Of a DNA stretch of 64,000 nucleotides, positions 25,787-37,716 are shown in pieces. Source of the stretch: Rhabditoides inermis (lineage: Eukaryota; Nematoda; Chromadorea; Rhabditida; Rhabditidae); the NCBI GenBank assembly GCA_963966185.1, contig CAWZYM010000147.1, positions 328,501-392,500 on the forward strand. The letters run 5' to 3'. The position numbers and the translations under genes are program-made. The notes beneath the pieces were generated by a model. The model was not told the DNA's origin. It was given only the letters and a program-made list of their open reading frames with translations, and ran no database searches. How positions within the stretch are numbered: the stretch's first letter is position 1; the number at the start of each line of letters is the position of its first letter.

Positions 25787-27530
25787 ATGGGAGAAAAGAA
25801 CCGTTAGGACTGACATTGTCTTCAGTCCGTTAGCGTGAGTCCGGAAACTGCAGTAATATAATAACCCCGAGGCATATAATAATCGAATGGCGTGCTTGCA
25901 AGGGTGAGTGGAACAAAAGCCCTCCACCTTTCGTCCCCAAGGAGTGGTCGCAGTGAGAGGGAGGCAGCATATTTGGAGACCTCCTCTGTGCTCTCTCCCT
26001 CCGCACACTCTCTTGTCCTATCTCCTCTGCGCACTCATAATAAGCCGCGCTCACTAACCAGCGTCTGCTGAGTTCACACACAGGTATATGCGGCATATAT
26101 GAACAAACAAAGACGACAGCCGGCTGACAACCTGTGATCAGCAGGTAATCACAGATAAGAGGTGCATATCGATCCATTAATCGATTGATTGATCACGTCA
26201 GAGTGAGCAGAGAAGCGGAAAGAATATGCGAACACGTCTTGACTCGTTGAAAGGCGCGCGCAGAGAAGAGCGAAATAGCGTTGATTTGGAAGAGAAACAG
26301 TGGCTGGAGGGAAACTGGTAGTGACTATTCACGACCTCGACATGAATAGGGAACATCAAGGAGTTGCCAAGAAGTTATATTATATAAACACACATTCTAG
26401 TTCAGAACACGCAAAGCAAATACAACAGAGCTCAGAAAGATAATAAAAAAAATAGGCGCGAAATCACCTTGCGAGTGACCGGAAAGCGCGGCAGAGAAAC
26501 AGAGTGCGTGAGGGGCAGACACGCAGGGGGAGGGGTTTTCAGTGAGGGAGTGAAGAGAAAGAGGTATCTTTGTGAATCTTTGTGTTCTTTAAGGGACCAC
26601 CTTTAAGAAAGCAGATCGATAACCGAACAGGAAGTGCGATGTCTCTTTTTCACACTTCTTTTGGGTTTGAAAGGGAGAGCGGATGTATAGAGAGACAGTG
26701 AGTGAGTGAATGAGAGAGGGGGGGGGGTGAGAAAGGGAGGACATTCACACTTCGAAACTCAAACACATGTGTGGACAGATGGCCTGTGCAGACGACTGTT
26801 GCACTGGTCAGCTGCAATGCCTCCGCTTTACAGTAATAAAATGTGACAGTGATTTTACAACGAGTCCTCTTTTGCAGGAGAATGAGACGTATTAATTCGG
26901 AATAGTAGAGTAATCAACGATTAAGATGTTTCATAAATATTATTTAATGAAAATCTTTAAAACGTTTGGTATTTGAAACAGTGAGAACTCGGATGAGAAA
27001 AATCATCCGTGCCGAATAAGGAAAGTGTGATTCACACTGCAAAGTGAAATAAAAGCGGGAATAAAACCGGGAGGACCCTTCTCAGTGTTTGATTTGGCGA
27101 GTTCCGATCCCGCAATAGGACTCTAACCAAACACACCTCGATCAATTCGCAAAACAAAGTGCAACCATAACCTAGACCAAGAACAACACACGATAGGGTA
27201 ACACTCAACTATCAGATAATCAGGGAGCAAAGTGATATAACTGATCGTTGCTGATAAACACAGCTTCATCTGAAAAAAATGAGTCAAAGGAGAAGCTTGG
27301 AAGCTTGGCAGATCAGTGATCAAGTGTGGATGGTTGTGGAGTGAACACGTAGTCTCATGCGCTCCTCTCAATGGAGAGCTTGCCGGTCGGTATTCCAGTT
27401 GAATAGAGGTTCGCACTGTTTTTGTGTCTCGCCTCTTTCCGACCGACACTCGCTTCCGGCTCACTGCTGAGCCGCCGCCGCCAGAGAGACTCACTTTTTG
27501 CAGAGGTATGAGGCTCACTCTCCGGACACT

Positions 27531-27533
<3 letters not shown>

Positions 27534-27574
<41 letters not shown>
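27534..27574. repeat. (GA)n microsatellite
   Basis: About 41 bp of GA dinucleotide. A (CT)n partner of about 36 bp follows 220 bp downstream at 27793-27829. Confidence 0.95.
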
Positions 27575-27576
<2 letters not shown>

Positions 27577-27790
27577 ATAGGGGAAAGAGAGAGTGCGGAG
27601 AGGGAGAGGAAGAGAGTGAGGGACGTGTTTCCCTCTCTCCACCCCTTCAATTGCAATAAAGGTGAAAGGGATTAGAGACGGTCGGTTGACTTGGCTTTCG
27701 AACGAGAGAAAAAAAGAGGGTTCCAGGGATTGGCTCACTATACTGGTAGGAGAATAGATGTGTGAGAAGAAACACTGTGGCCTTCCCCTT

Positions 27791-27832
<42 letters not shown>

Positions 27833-28116
27833 CCGTTAGCAACACCGAAATGAGGCTATTCTAGTAGGAGAAACTGGTAGACGATGTCATTGACTCTGCA
27901 CCCTCCTTGATTCCACATTGTTTCCTCACTCTCTCACTCTCTCTACTCACTATGAATCACTCCCTTCAGAGTCACGAGGAGTCTAGAGATTGATTAGCAA
28001 CTACCGTAGCAAAGAATGACGAAAAAGGCGAATCTGAAAACCGTGAACACAAATCAAATACAGAAGCAGGTGAAATTTCGAGAAAATAAGTTTGACAAGG
28101 TCAAAGAGGAGAGGAA

Positions 28117-28387
28117 TATAATATTATTCTGGGAGATAGTTCGCCAGATTACGGTAGAAAAATGATCTACCCTCAAGTCGCATTCGATCTACCTTCTAGT
28201 CGTGAGAAGACCCAAGCGCGCGCTTTCGAACGATAATATCGATCAAAGAAGCCGGCATGCGAATCAAAGAGGCCGCGCGACACTCGACCATTTGCGCGCG
28301 CTGTCTGGCCTCTCTCGCTCGAAACTGAGTTTCGCCAACTGACCCCGGCTGGCAATAACAGAAACTATCCACCAGGCGGCGACTATA
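28117..28387 (+). repeat. 271 bp dispersed repeat, copy 1
   Basis: Matches 40432-40702 in the same orientation over the same length, with about a dozen mismatches (about 95% identity by eye). It begins with AT-rich TATAATATTATTCTGGG and ends at GGCGGCGACTATA. No terminal inverted repeats or long open frame. It is probably a non-autonomous element or a regulatory dispersed repeat. Confidence 0.9.
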
Positions 28388-29470
28388 GTAGTGCTCCGAT
28401 TGAGGCGAATCGTCAATAGCCGCCTGAACAGGTGTATCATCATTCGCCTCGAGTCAGCGGCGATATAATTTGAATATAGGTCATCTAGTCGGAATATGCG
28501 GATATGTAAGGACATGCGGCGAGAGAGCGCGGCGATCGGAGAGAGTGGCGAGAGAAGAAGAGCGGGCAGATCATTATCCGACTGTCACAATAACAACTCA
28601 TATCTCGACGGCTATCTCCGACGGCGATCAGAATGGTCCGTTAAGGTGCGTAGGGGATTTAGCGGACCATCCTGGAAAGTCATGGAAGTCATGGTGGAGA
28701 GCCACATACAAATGCGGCATGACATTTCATGATGACCGAATGTCAGTGGCTCAACCAGTACATTTTGCGAAACAAATCTAATCAGTATCGAAAGTCACTG
28801 TAATAACTCGACACTGACTTATTTTTGTAAAGGAATACCATTTCAAATTTCAAAAAAGAGAGATAGTTTCCGGATACCGCAACTTATAGAGTATCCGATG
28901 ACACTGCGCTCATCGCAATGCCAATCGCGGAATCACAAGAGAAGCAGGAAGGCTCGGACGAAAAGACGGACCATCGGCAGAACTGGGGGAAACACGACTG
29001 CCTGCATGCGGAACACGGTGAAAAAGAATTCGGAAATGGACAGAGTAGCCCCGGGGGTGCGAAAAGAAGACTGATCGGGCTGCCGGAGGGGGTGATTAGA
29101 AGGTGATTAGTCGGACGGGAGGGGAAGAGGGTGCATACACAGTGTTCGTGGGACGGAACTGCGGTTGCAGAAAGAGAGAAAGCGAGAAAGAGAGAGAGAG
29201 AGAAAGAGAGAGATTCAAGAACGCAAAGAGTATAGTGTTTCTCGTTCAGATCGTGTGATAAGTGAGGAAATGGTGTTGAAATATTGTTCATAATAGCTTC
29301 TGATATTATAGAGAAGGAGATAGCAATAAAAAATGGAATGGTCTAGGGAAACGAAGAGAGGATTGTGCTGTATAGCTTGTATAGCTACCACTACAGCTAC
29401 CGTTATACAACCCTCTCGGATATGAGTCAAGTAATATGGAGAGAGAACGGGTTCTTTCCCACTTCTAGAT

Positions 29471-29471
<1 letters not shown>

Positions 29472-29518
<47 letters not shown>
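29472..29518. repeat. (GA)n microsatellite
   Basis: About 46 bp of GA dinucleotide in non-coding sequence. Confidence 0.95.
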
Positions 29519-29524
<6 letters not shown>

Positions 29525-30314
29525 GCGAAGAAGTGGATTGTGTGTTGGTTTATTGCGCGATAGTCGTGGATGTAAGTAACGCCTCGCAGGCGACGGCGAC
29601 TAGTTATGATGTTTTACAGTTTTATGTTTTATGACGAAGTCATTCTTCACCTATCAAACTATTGCATGTTTGCGGTTCCGAATACGTAGAGTAGATAATT
29701 CATTACATTATATATATCATGCAAGTGAAACGTGCTCTCTTACACTACTATTCGATCCGTGAAACAAGTGAAAACAAAAACATTGGAGAAAATGAAAGAC
29801 TGCACTAATTGGGACAAACACAAACCGCAAACGACTGGGGGTTGGTATGGTATCGAGAAAACCCGAAAACATCTAGGATTTCTCTAGACGAAGCGAGAAC
29901 AATGTGGCACTCTGTTAGCGGACCTCCATTCCTCCTTCTCTCCTTCACTGTTAGCAGACCATGCAACCCAATATCCATCAACGAACGGGGGTGGGGGACC
30001 ACCGGAAGCTTGTTCCATCGAGAGAGTGTGGAGAGGGGAGAGAGTTCAGACGCCAAGATTGTCTCGTGAAGGCAATGATCGAGTTACGACCAAGGTGACA
30101 AGCAAGGTAGACACTTATTTAATGATTTAACATCATTTAAAAATGCATTTGTAAATCTATCGAATCAAGATTATTGATTTATTCATTATCACCAAACACC
30201 AAAATGTACAAATACTCTGACAACCGATGTGGTCTCTCGAAAGAGAAGATCCATTGTCAACATTTTGAAACAGCTTCTCTTTCTCTTTCACTCATTGCGC
30301 ATTCCATAACGAAG

Positions 30315-30797
30315 TCAGTGAGAGAATGAGCACTCCTCCTTCGTCTCCCCGGACTTCGAGGCGTGCAGAAGGCACGACTCCACGTCTCCAGCAGATGACG
30401 TCACGACCTTCTGTGGTTGCTCCGCGCTGTCGTCATCGATCTCGTTCTGAAATGATCGATGTTTTATCGATCGAAAAGAATTTACTAATAAGGAATTACT
30501 AAAGAGACGAACAAAAAAGGAGATGAAAAGAGAAGAGAGATAGAGAAAAAAAGAAAGGAAGAGAGAGAGAGATAGAGAGATAGAGAGATAGAGAGAGAGA
30601 CCCACCTTTCTCACCGCGCAGCACACACAGCAGCAACATATGAAGCAAGCGACTGTAAAATAGAAATTATAAAGAAAAAAAGGCGCGCTTATGTATTATA
30701 TGTATCCGTTTATTTATTTATTTACAGAAAAAAACTCACTCAAGATCAGTAGGACCACCAACAATGATATGATAATACAGATGTGGACTTCACGCAT
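30315..30797 (-). CDS. 78 aa single-pass membrane protein with a cysteine cluster
   Basis: Three exons on minus (30740-30797, 30606-30652, 30315-30446) join in phase. ATG is one base behind a 3' splice site (TTTTTTTCAG then C), so the mRNA is probably trans-spliced or has a UTR exon upstream. Residues 1-5 are followed by a hydrophobic helix (ICIIISLLVVLLIL), then a very Cys-rich juxtamembrane segment (CFICCCCVCC) and an acidic, Ser-rich cytoplasmic tail ending in FSH. The Cys run next to the helix suggests palmitoylation (inference). The helix could act as signal-anchor. A minus-strand AATAAA lies at about 30178-30183, about 130 nt past the stop. Family not recognised. Confidence 0.7.
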
Positions 30798-31744
30798 GCT
30801 GAAAAAAACGTTTGAAGGAAAAAAACTCGCAATCTCGCAATGAGTTAAATTGTAGTAAACATGAGTTTTGTAAACAAATGAAAAATTGTACACATATCAA
30901 AAGAATTCTTCACGCAATGTTTTTTTAACGAAAACATACGAACAAAAGTACATATGAGCCCAGGATTGTCTTCCAAAATAGTGGTTTCAAAACGTGCAGT
31001 TCCTCATTTCTTCCCACAAGGTATGAATTATGGATACAAGATAAACTCCCTGAGAAAGCGAGAAAGAGAGAGAGAGACAGAGAAAGAGGGAAGGAGAGAG
31101 AAAGGGAGAGAAGTGGCGACGACGTCTACGAAACGCGTGGGAAGCGTGCTTTCCTCAGTCCATGTGACTGACTTTAAAGATCAAAAAGAACAGATGTGCA
31201 TAATAAAAAGTAATATAAAACTGCACAATGTAAGTAGATATGAACTTCCATTCTTGCATGATCGATTTCTCCCTTATTTGGAGCTGCGGAACAGCAGAAC
31301 CAGTGATAAGATAATGCGTGCGCGGATCAATTACAGAGCTTCTTTTGTAAGCTGTATCATATCATGTAGGTCGCTATATCACCTCAACGTCACAATTTTA
31401 CAACGTTTATTAAACATTATTACAATTATATGTATATTCGATTGCAATGTGTGAGTGAGAGTAAAAAGCTCTGATAGAGTAGCTGTGGAGGGAAGAAATG
31501 ATGGAAATATGGACAACAGATGGATCACAATGAGTGGAATTGTTCAAGCATCGATCAGCGACAATCAATCGATACTAAAGTATACGCGTACCCAATGGCG
31601 TGTGTGTAAGGAAAATAGTAGCTAATAAGTAATCGTGTAAAGTAAAACGCAGTGCGACGGACCCGTGTGGTATGTGTGGAGTGAAAGTGACGTGAGAGAG
31701 AATGCAGAATCGATCAATAATCCGATCAATCGATAATAAGCTGA

Positions 31745-33387
31745 TCAGACCATCTGGACTCGCGGCGTTCGCCGGGCGAACTCCCGGTCCCTCTTCGTCG
31801 CCCCGATCTCCTCCGTGTTCAGGTACTCCCTGAACATTCACACATACAGTAACCCAGTTATAATGTACAGTATCCCCACCAAAATTCAAAATACCGCAAC
31901 CCTCACCTGAACTCTCCGTCGTCGCTCGGGTTGAGGGCGTCCTTGCTGGAGCCGCGAGACGTCACCACCGGCTGGCTGAAATACGATCATCAAATACAAA
32001 ACTACTATGTTGAACTAAAATACAGAGTACAGTACTATAAAATGAAACACATCAATCAAATAGAGAACCACTGTACCTATATACAAAACAAAATATAAAG
32101 TACAGTACTGAGGCGCGGGAAGAGACTGACCGGCAGCAGTAGGAGCAGCAGAAGCAGAGAGTGAGAAGGAGGAGGATGGCCGCCACAATGATTCCGAGTA
32201 CCATGAGAGTCATGTAGAAGGAGTTCTGCTTGAGGGAAGAGAACAGAGTCACCTGCAACTGAACACTCATCATAGAAACGGTCGACGGGGGTTAGATGGG
32301 GGTTGTGGTGAGGTTATCGTGCTCACACTGGTGTTTGGTGAAACATAAAAAGTGTGTGTTCGTACCTTGGGCGGCCGCAGCTTGACGCAGTTGAACATCT
32401 CGGTGGCGTGCACGTTCATGTACACCTGTAAACAACACAGGTAAACAAGGTAAACTAGGTAAACAAACACTCACCTGAGTGACGGTGCAGGGCAGTTCGC
32501 ACAGCTCTGCGCACTGTGTCCGGTTAGGGAAGGTGTGGGTCACTGAAAACAGTTGTTTACTATGTTTACACCCACTTCCTTGTCCGTTTCACCTTTTACC
32601 CTCCTCATTACACCCCTTGTCTCATCATCTCCCGTCCCCGCCTTGTCAACCCACTGTGTAATACCCATCGGCGCGTCTCTTTTGAGTGAAATCAGACGTT
32701 TTCGAACCTCATAAGAAACGCAGAGCACTTTTTCAAAGAGAAAAGACATAAATGTTGCCATGCGAGTGAGAAAATGGTTGTCAAGAGAGAGAGAGAGAGA
32801 GGGAGAGAAGAAGCAGGCATCTGTTCACTCCGCACAGGAGATTAGCCATGATTAGTGCTGGAGCACTGGGTTATTTTGGCATTACCTATCCTCAGACTCT
32901 GCCAGCCGTGTGTGGTGCGAGAGAGACACTAATCAGCAGAAAGGGAGGACCAAGGCAACGTCACGACTCATATTCCCCTCCTCCTCATTACGACCATGTT
33001 TCGAGGGTGAGTGAAACTAGGCGAGCAGCAAAAACCTCATTCGCATGGGTCACTCCCTCTTCCTTCTCCTGATCTCATTACTATGCTATTATCCTCCCGA
33101 CGCTCTTTTCTAGGGCTTCTGCTTCCGAAAAACTCAACTGCGCAGATGTATCTATGGCTTCTCTTCATTTCTAGAGCAAAAGAGTGAATATGCACAACTA
33201 TTGTTTAGTTACTGTGTGGGTGAAGAAAGAAAGCCATGATTATGCAAATGAGCTCACCTGGTCGGGGATAGGTGACGACCTTGGGATCATCCTGGCCATA
33301 GTAGTCCCGGGAATAGTCCTGGTAGCGGTCATTGTAGGAGGCAGCGAAGGTCAGAGGGAGAAGGAGGAGGAGGGAGAGCTTCTGCAT
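31745..33387 (-). CDS. 177 aa type I membrane protein with signal peptide
   Basis: Six exons on minus (33258-33387, 32475-32542, 32366-32425, 32131-32252, 31907-31975, 31745-31829) keep frame throughout. Residues 1-16 form a signal peptide (MQKLSLLLLLPLTFAA). A short Tyr/Asp-rich stretch follows, then an ectodomain with four Cys (C-x3-C-x3-C, and one later) and one N-glycosylation sequon (NRT). A single helix follows (LMVLGIIVAAILLLLTLCF), with CCSYCC at its inner face, and a cytoplasmic tail of about 45 charged residues. No known domain is recognised. The architecture (small ectodomain, Cys pair cluster behind the helix) resembles the neighbouring 78 aa protein only in general layout. Introns contain the ACAGTAACCCA motif also found in the large gene. 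Confidence 0.75.
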
Positions 33388-36300
33388 GCCTGCAATGCGA
33401 CGAGTATGGTACGGAGTTTCAGTACGCGTAATGATACGTTGCACACACAAGACCGCGAGGACACACAACCACATAAACATACAATATAGGCTAATGAGTC
33501 GCAAATCCTCGCGAGCGCGCGCGAGAAATCCTAGGTGAGCGGATTTCTGGATTACGGAGAGGGAAGTAGGTGGTCAGGGTGGTTTCCGAAATGAATACGT
33601 CGTGTCAACAACAAACAACACATGTCCGCAGGCAGGCGATCCCTCGTTTCTAATCACAACAAACGGGTGATCGGGATCCGGATGTGATCCGCGCGAGTGA
33701 GAGACTCGCGTCTTCTCGGCTCGGCCAGAGTCGATAGGGTTGAAGAGCGCAAACGATATGAGAAGAAAAAAAATGTATAGAGAAGAGTGGGAGACGGAAG
33801 GCGGCATAAAGGATGCAAGTGCGCGAAAACGATACCCGCGCTTCGAAGAGTATTCGAGTATGCATGGCGTACTCTATGCGGCAGGCTAACAATGCCCCTG
33901 CCCCCACAGCTCGGGAACAAAATATGACTACGCAAAAAGCACGCTCATGACTATTTCACGCGCGAGTATCAATGGAGCTCGCGAGAGGTGAATAGCAAAA
34001 AAAACACGAAAAGATAGCACATATTTCACCGCGTCAATCACTCAATCAGATATCCGACGGGATATCCGACGGGATATCGGGCCAGGAGAAAAAATCGACT
34101 CGAAGCGTCAGTTGTCCCGGCTAAGGCCTAGTCATTATGAAGCGGTGATTTCAAAACAGAAAATCGATGAAGACAATCATATCAGAATGGCTGCTGACGC
34201 ATCAGTCAAACCACCCAGGAGACGTGATAGCACGCCGTATAAGATAAGAGAGCGCGTAGGTGTGTGTGTGCTATATAGTTGCGATAAGTGAGATAACCCA
34301 ATTTGCATGGCGACATGAAAATTAGCAAAACACACTCTACGCGTCGTCGCTGCAATTACCCTCGGGGAATGGATTGCGCGGAGCAGCGAGTGGCGATTTT
34401 TGAAACGAGAGGAGAGTGAGAGAGAGGGGCTTTCGAGATGAGAGAGATAGTGAGTGATACTCTGCGAGATCGAATTGCCTCCGGGGGTCAGGCATAATGA
34501 ACACCAGATGGATAGAAGAGGGTCCTTTTGGAGTGTAGAGGGAGTAATTGGCGACATGCTGCTGAAAACTAGTAAAGAAGCATGAAACGGAGATAGCGGA
34601 TAATGAGGAAATGTACAAGTGGAGGAAGGCTCTCACAGACTGTTTGCTTCTCGCACCTAGAGTCATTGAGATGGGAACGGGAGGTCTATTTACACACACT
34701 CTCTCTCTCTCTCTCTCTCTCTCGCACCCGATAAACTCCCTTCTAGTATACTATGCAAATTGCCGGCGATTCGGTCAGTGAAAGGCAGCGGAGGCAAACA
34801 TACAGTAATCGGAGACCGAGATTCGAGGAGAGGCCAAGAAGAGGGGAAGACACGCGAGAAAAGAAGCGGCGACAATATGGCGAATATGAGCTTGGGTGGC
34901 ATTGCACGCAATTACTGGACGATCAAAAAGTGAAATGTGGCATAAGAAGGATGTATGATAGAATGAGGCGAGAGGACTGACATTGAGTGCGGATCTCTCT
35001 CCCCTGTAGCCCCGCCCCCTCCCTCGTCGGCCGCGGGTCATGCCTTGCGGAAGCGAGCGCTCTTTCCCCCAGGTTCAAAGAAACCTCCCGTATATGGTAG
35101 CCGGTTGTAAACGTACTGCCATAATTTTACGATCCGCTATTCACGCGATACTTGCTGGAGCAGCTGTTTTCGGCACTGATAGAGATAGTGACTGAAACAC
35201 ACACGTGCGTCTATAGCCATTTCCTATTCCAACCCACGCCACTACCGTGCATTTTGGATGGCGAAGTCGAGTAGAGAACATAGATGGGAAAGTTTGCAGG
35301 ATTCAAGAACTAGAGGTGAACAAGGAAGAGGTGAAGAAGGGGGTGAGAGGGGACGCAAATGCAGTTGTTATGTGTCGCCGCGTCCGTTTTGCGGGCACTC
35401 ACGCTCAAATCGCTCCAACAATTGAGCGTGCGAAACCCCTGAACACTATTATACACTCCAACTATTCAATACGCACTCTGGACCAGAGTATCATACATGC
35501 ATAGCCGTTTCCATTTGATTTGAGTTGAGTTTCGAAAGAAGTAGTGGCAGGGATTCTATAGACGCAGTGCGCTCTCAAAAAGACAATTCGAGCGTGTCTT
35601 TGCGACTGCCGAAAGTGAGGCGCCGTCATGAATAGCGAATTAGCCAGGAGAGAGAGGAAGGGACTCCTGAATTCCTTGGCAGCCAGGGGAAACTCTCCTC
35701 CAGCATTCATGAGCATCATACACAATGCGCAGAGAGCGCCGGGGGCTAATGCTATTACTAGATAAGTGATTACTGGTAGAAGGACAACACGCTGCGTTGT
35801 TGATACGATAAGGGTACACGTCTTTTGAGGAGGCCGCAATGTCTCATAGGTAAGGGGAGTTTGAAAGACGCCGAAGTGAGTCATTAGAAGCCGTATCGAA
35901 GGCAGATCTGACCCTTTGCGCACCTGCTGCCAGCGTCTTCCCCGATGAAGATGGATCGACGACAGTGATTCTATCCCTCTCCCTCTCTCCCCCTCTGCCC
36001 ACGGCTCGAACCTATCAATTTCGCCCTGCTTGAGTATCACCACCACCAAATTGCCCGGTCCACCGGCGAGATTGATTGTGCTAAGCCGGCGCCACATACA
36101 TAACTAATGCGACCTGATGCATTCTTTTTCGTCGTCCGGCAATTTGGCTGCGTATACTGCGTATCATGGCTCGCACTTCTTTGGGACACCGCGCCTGCTC
36201 TCACGGCTATCCGCTTTATGGAGGGTGAGAGATGGTTAGAGAGCGTGTAGAAAGGAGAGAGCCAGAGACATCCTCGAGCTATATGCTGGAGCCATATGAG

Positions 36301-37648
36301 TTGACGACCTTCCGGCGCGGCATGAATGAATATATCCGAAGACACAATTGAGCCCTCGATAAAGTATGTTGCGTCGTGCGGCGACAGTGCGTTATCGGAA
36401 CGCGCTCGTAAATATCACTCCCATTGCACCATCAAACACTACGTTCACACACTGACCGCTTTACAGCCCCGGCGGCGCGCTCTTAGATGCGCAACAGAGA
36501 TTATGCAAATTTGATTGAATAATTTATAGCGCCGGTGTCGCTCACAAGCGCGTGACGTCATTTATCCCAGGTGTAAACAAATAAACAAAGATCACTTTCA
36601 TCATTATCCCATTATACAAGCGTCATGACCTCCTGGGGTGAAAAGAGTGCGAGGCGGCAGATCAAAGGAATCCCTTGCCACCAATGCCCGCCGGTACTGT
36701 AGGTGTAGGTGTAATGGGGAGATAATTACAGTTTCCGGCACGCGCCGGGGGACCAAAGCGGCCGCCTCTAATCTAATAAGAGAGAGGAGGAAGAGTTTGG
36801 TACCCGAGGGGAGAGCGCGCGCAATTGCGAGAGAACATCTCTCTACATTCCTACTCTTATTGATTCATCATATGCAAACTTGAAGGATACGCAAGTGTAA
36901 AGGAGACAATTGCCTCACTCCAGTCTGCCGCGGGCTACTCTCACTCCTCATTATGAGCGATAACAAGGATCTATCGGCTGACCGGAGGAAGTAGGGATAC
37001 TTTCGAGATTATCTCAGCCTCAGGGCATATACAACATTCGATAATCCTGAAATGATAGTAACAAAAAACCCGATAAGCCATCTAAACGTGTGTAATCCAT
37101 AAATGCTGTAGGTGTCGAACAATACGTGCCTCATCTCTTCCCATTGTCTCAAGATCCTATTTTTCATTACAGCCATTTCTTGCGTAATGCTATGCAAGTA
37201 TGCACATTAGACTAGGGTACACAATACGGGGAGTGAGAGGAGAGAGAGAGAGAGAACAGAGAACAGAGGGGATGACATGGCTGGCAGGTGACGCAATATT
37301 TGAATGACATGGAACACATATGGTATAGAGGGAGTAACTGTAAAAAGGGAGAGTCTGTTGACCCTGATCACCTCTAGTCACATTTGAATGAGAATGAGAA
37401 CATGACCATAAAAGGAACCCTGTTTTGGAACATTCAATGAATCTCTAGCGCAACAAACTGAAAAAAAACACGGTAATCTCATGAACAGTTTGTTTGAATT
37501 CGATACTACAAACTTGAAAATTTCACGTATTCAAAAGAACAAAGCGGCCACACAACACTCTGGTCTCTGCTGCAATTGTGGAAAATATGAACGGAAGGAG
37601 TTGGCAAGTATACGCAGGATCGTTGAGCCCCCGCAGCTCTCCATTTCA

Positions 37649-37652
<4 letters not shown>

Positions 37653-37710
<58 letters not shown>
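37653..37710. repeat. (GA)n microsatellite (about 58 bp)
   Basis: One of the longest pure GA tracts in the window, followed by two GGTGGGGAGGGAGAGAGA-type units. Confidence 0.95.

Positions 37711-37716
<6 letters not shown>

Larger units (their letters stand above)
24573..30314. other. Gene-poor stretch upstream of the large minus-strand gene
   Basis: A 3' splice site (ATTCCAG) at about 24573 suggests that a 5' UTR exon precedes the start at 24493. Beyond it I find no supportable coding exons. The stretch holds (GA)n/(CT)n tracts at about 25749-25778, 27534-27574, 27793-27829 and 29472-29518, and one copy of the 271 bp dispersed repeat (28117-28387). It probably contains promoter and 5' UTR introns. 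Confidence 0.5.

Noticed and set aside
34050..34078. GATATCCGACGG tandem as an origin or recombination site
   Set aside because: Only two and a half short units. No supporting context.
35462..36097. 211-codon minus-strand open frame in the non-coding region
   Set aside because: No recognisable domain, composition unlike the confirmed exons, no splice partners. Treated as a chance frame.
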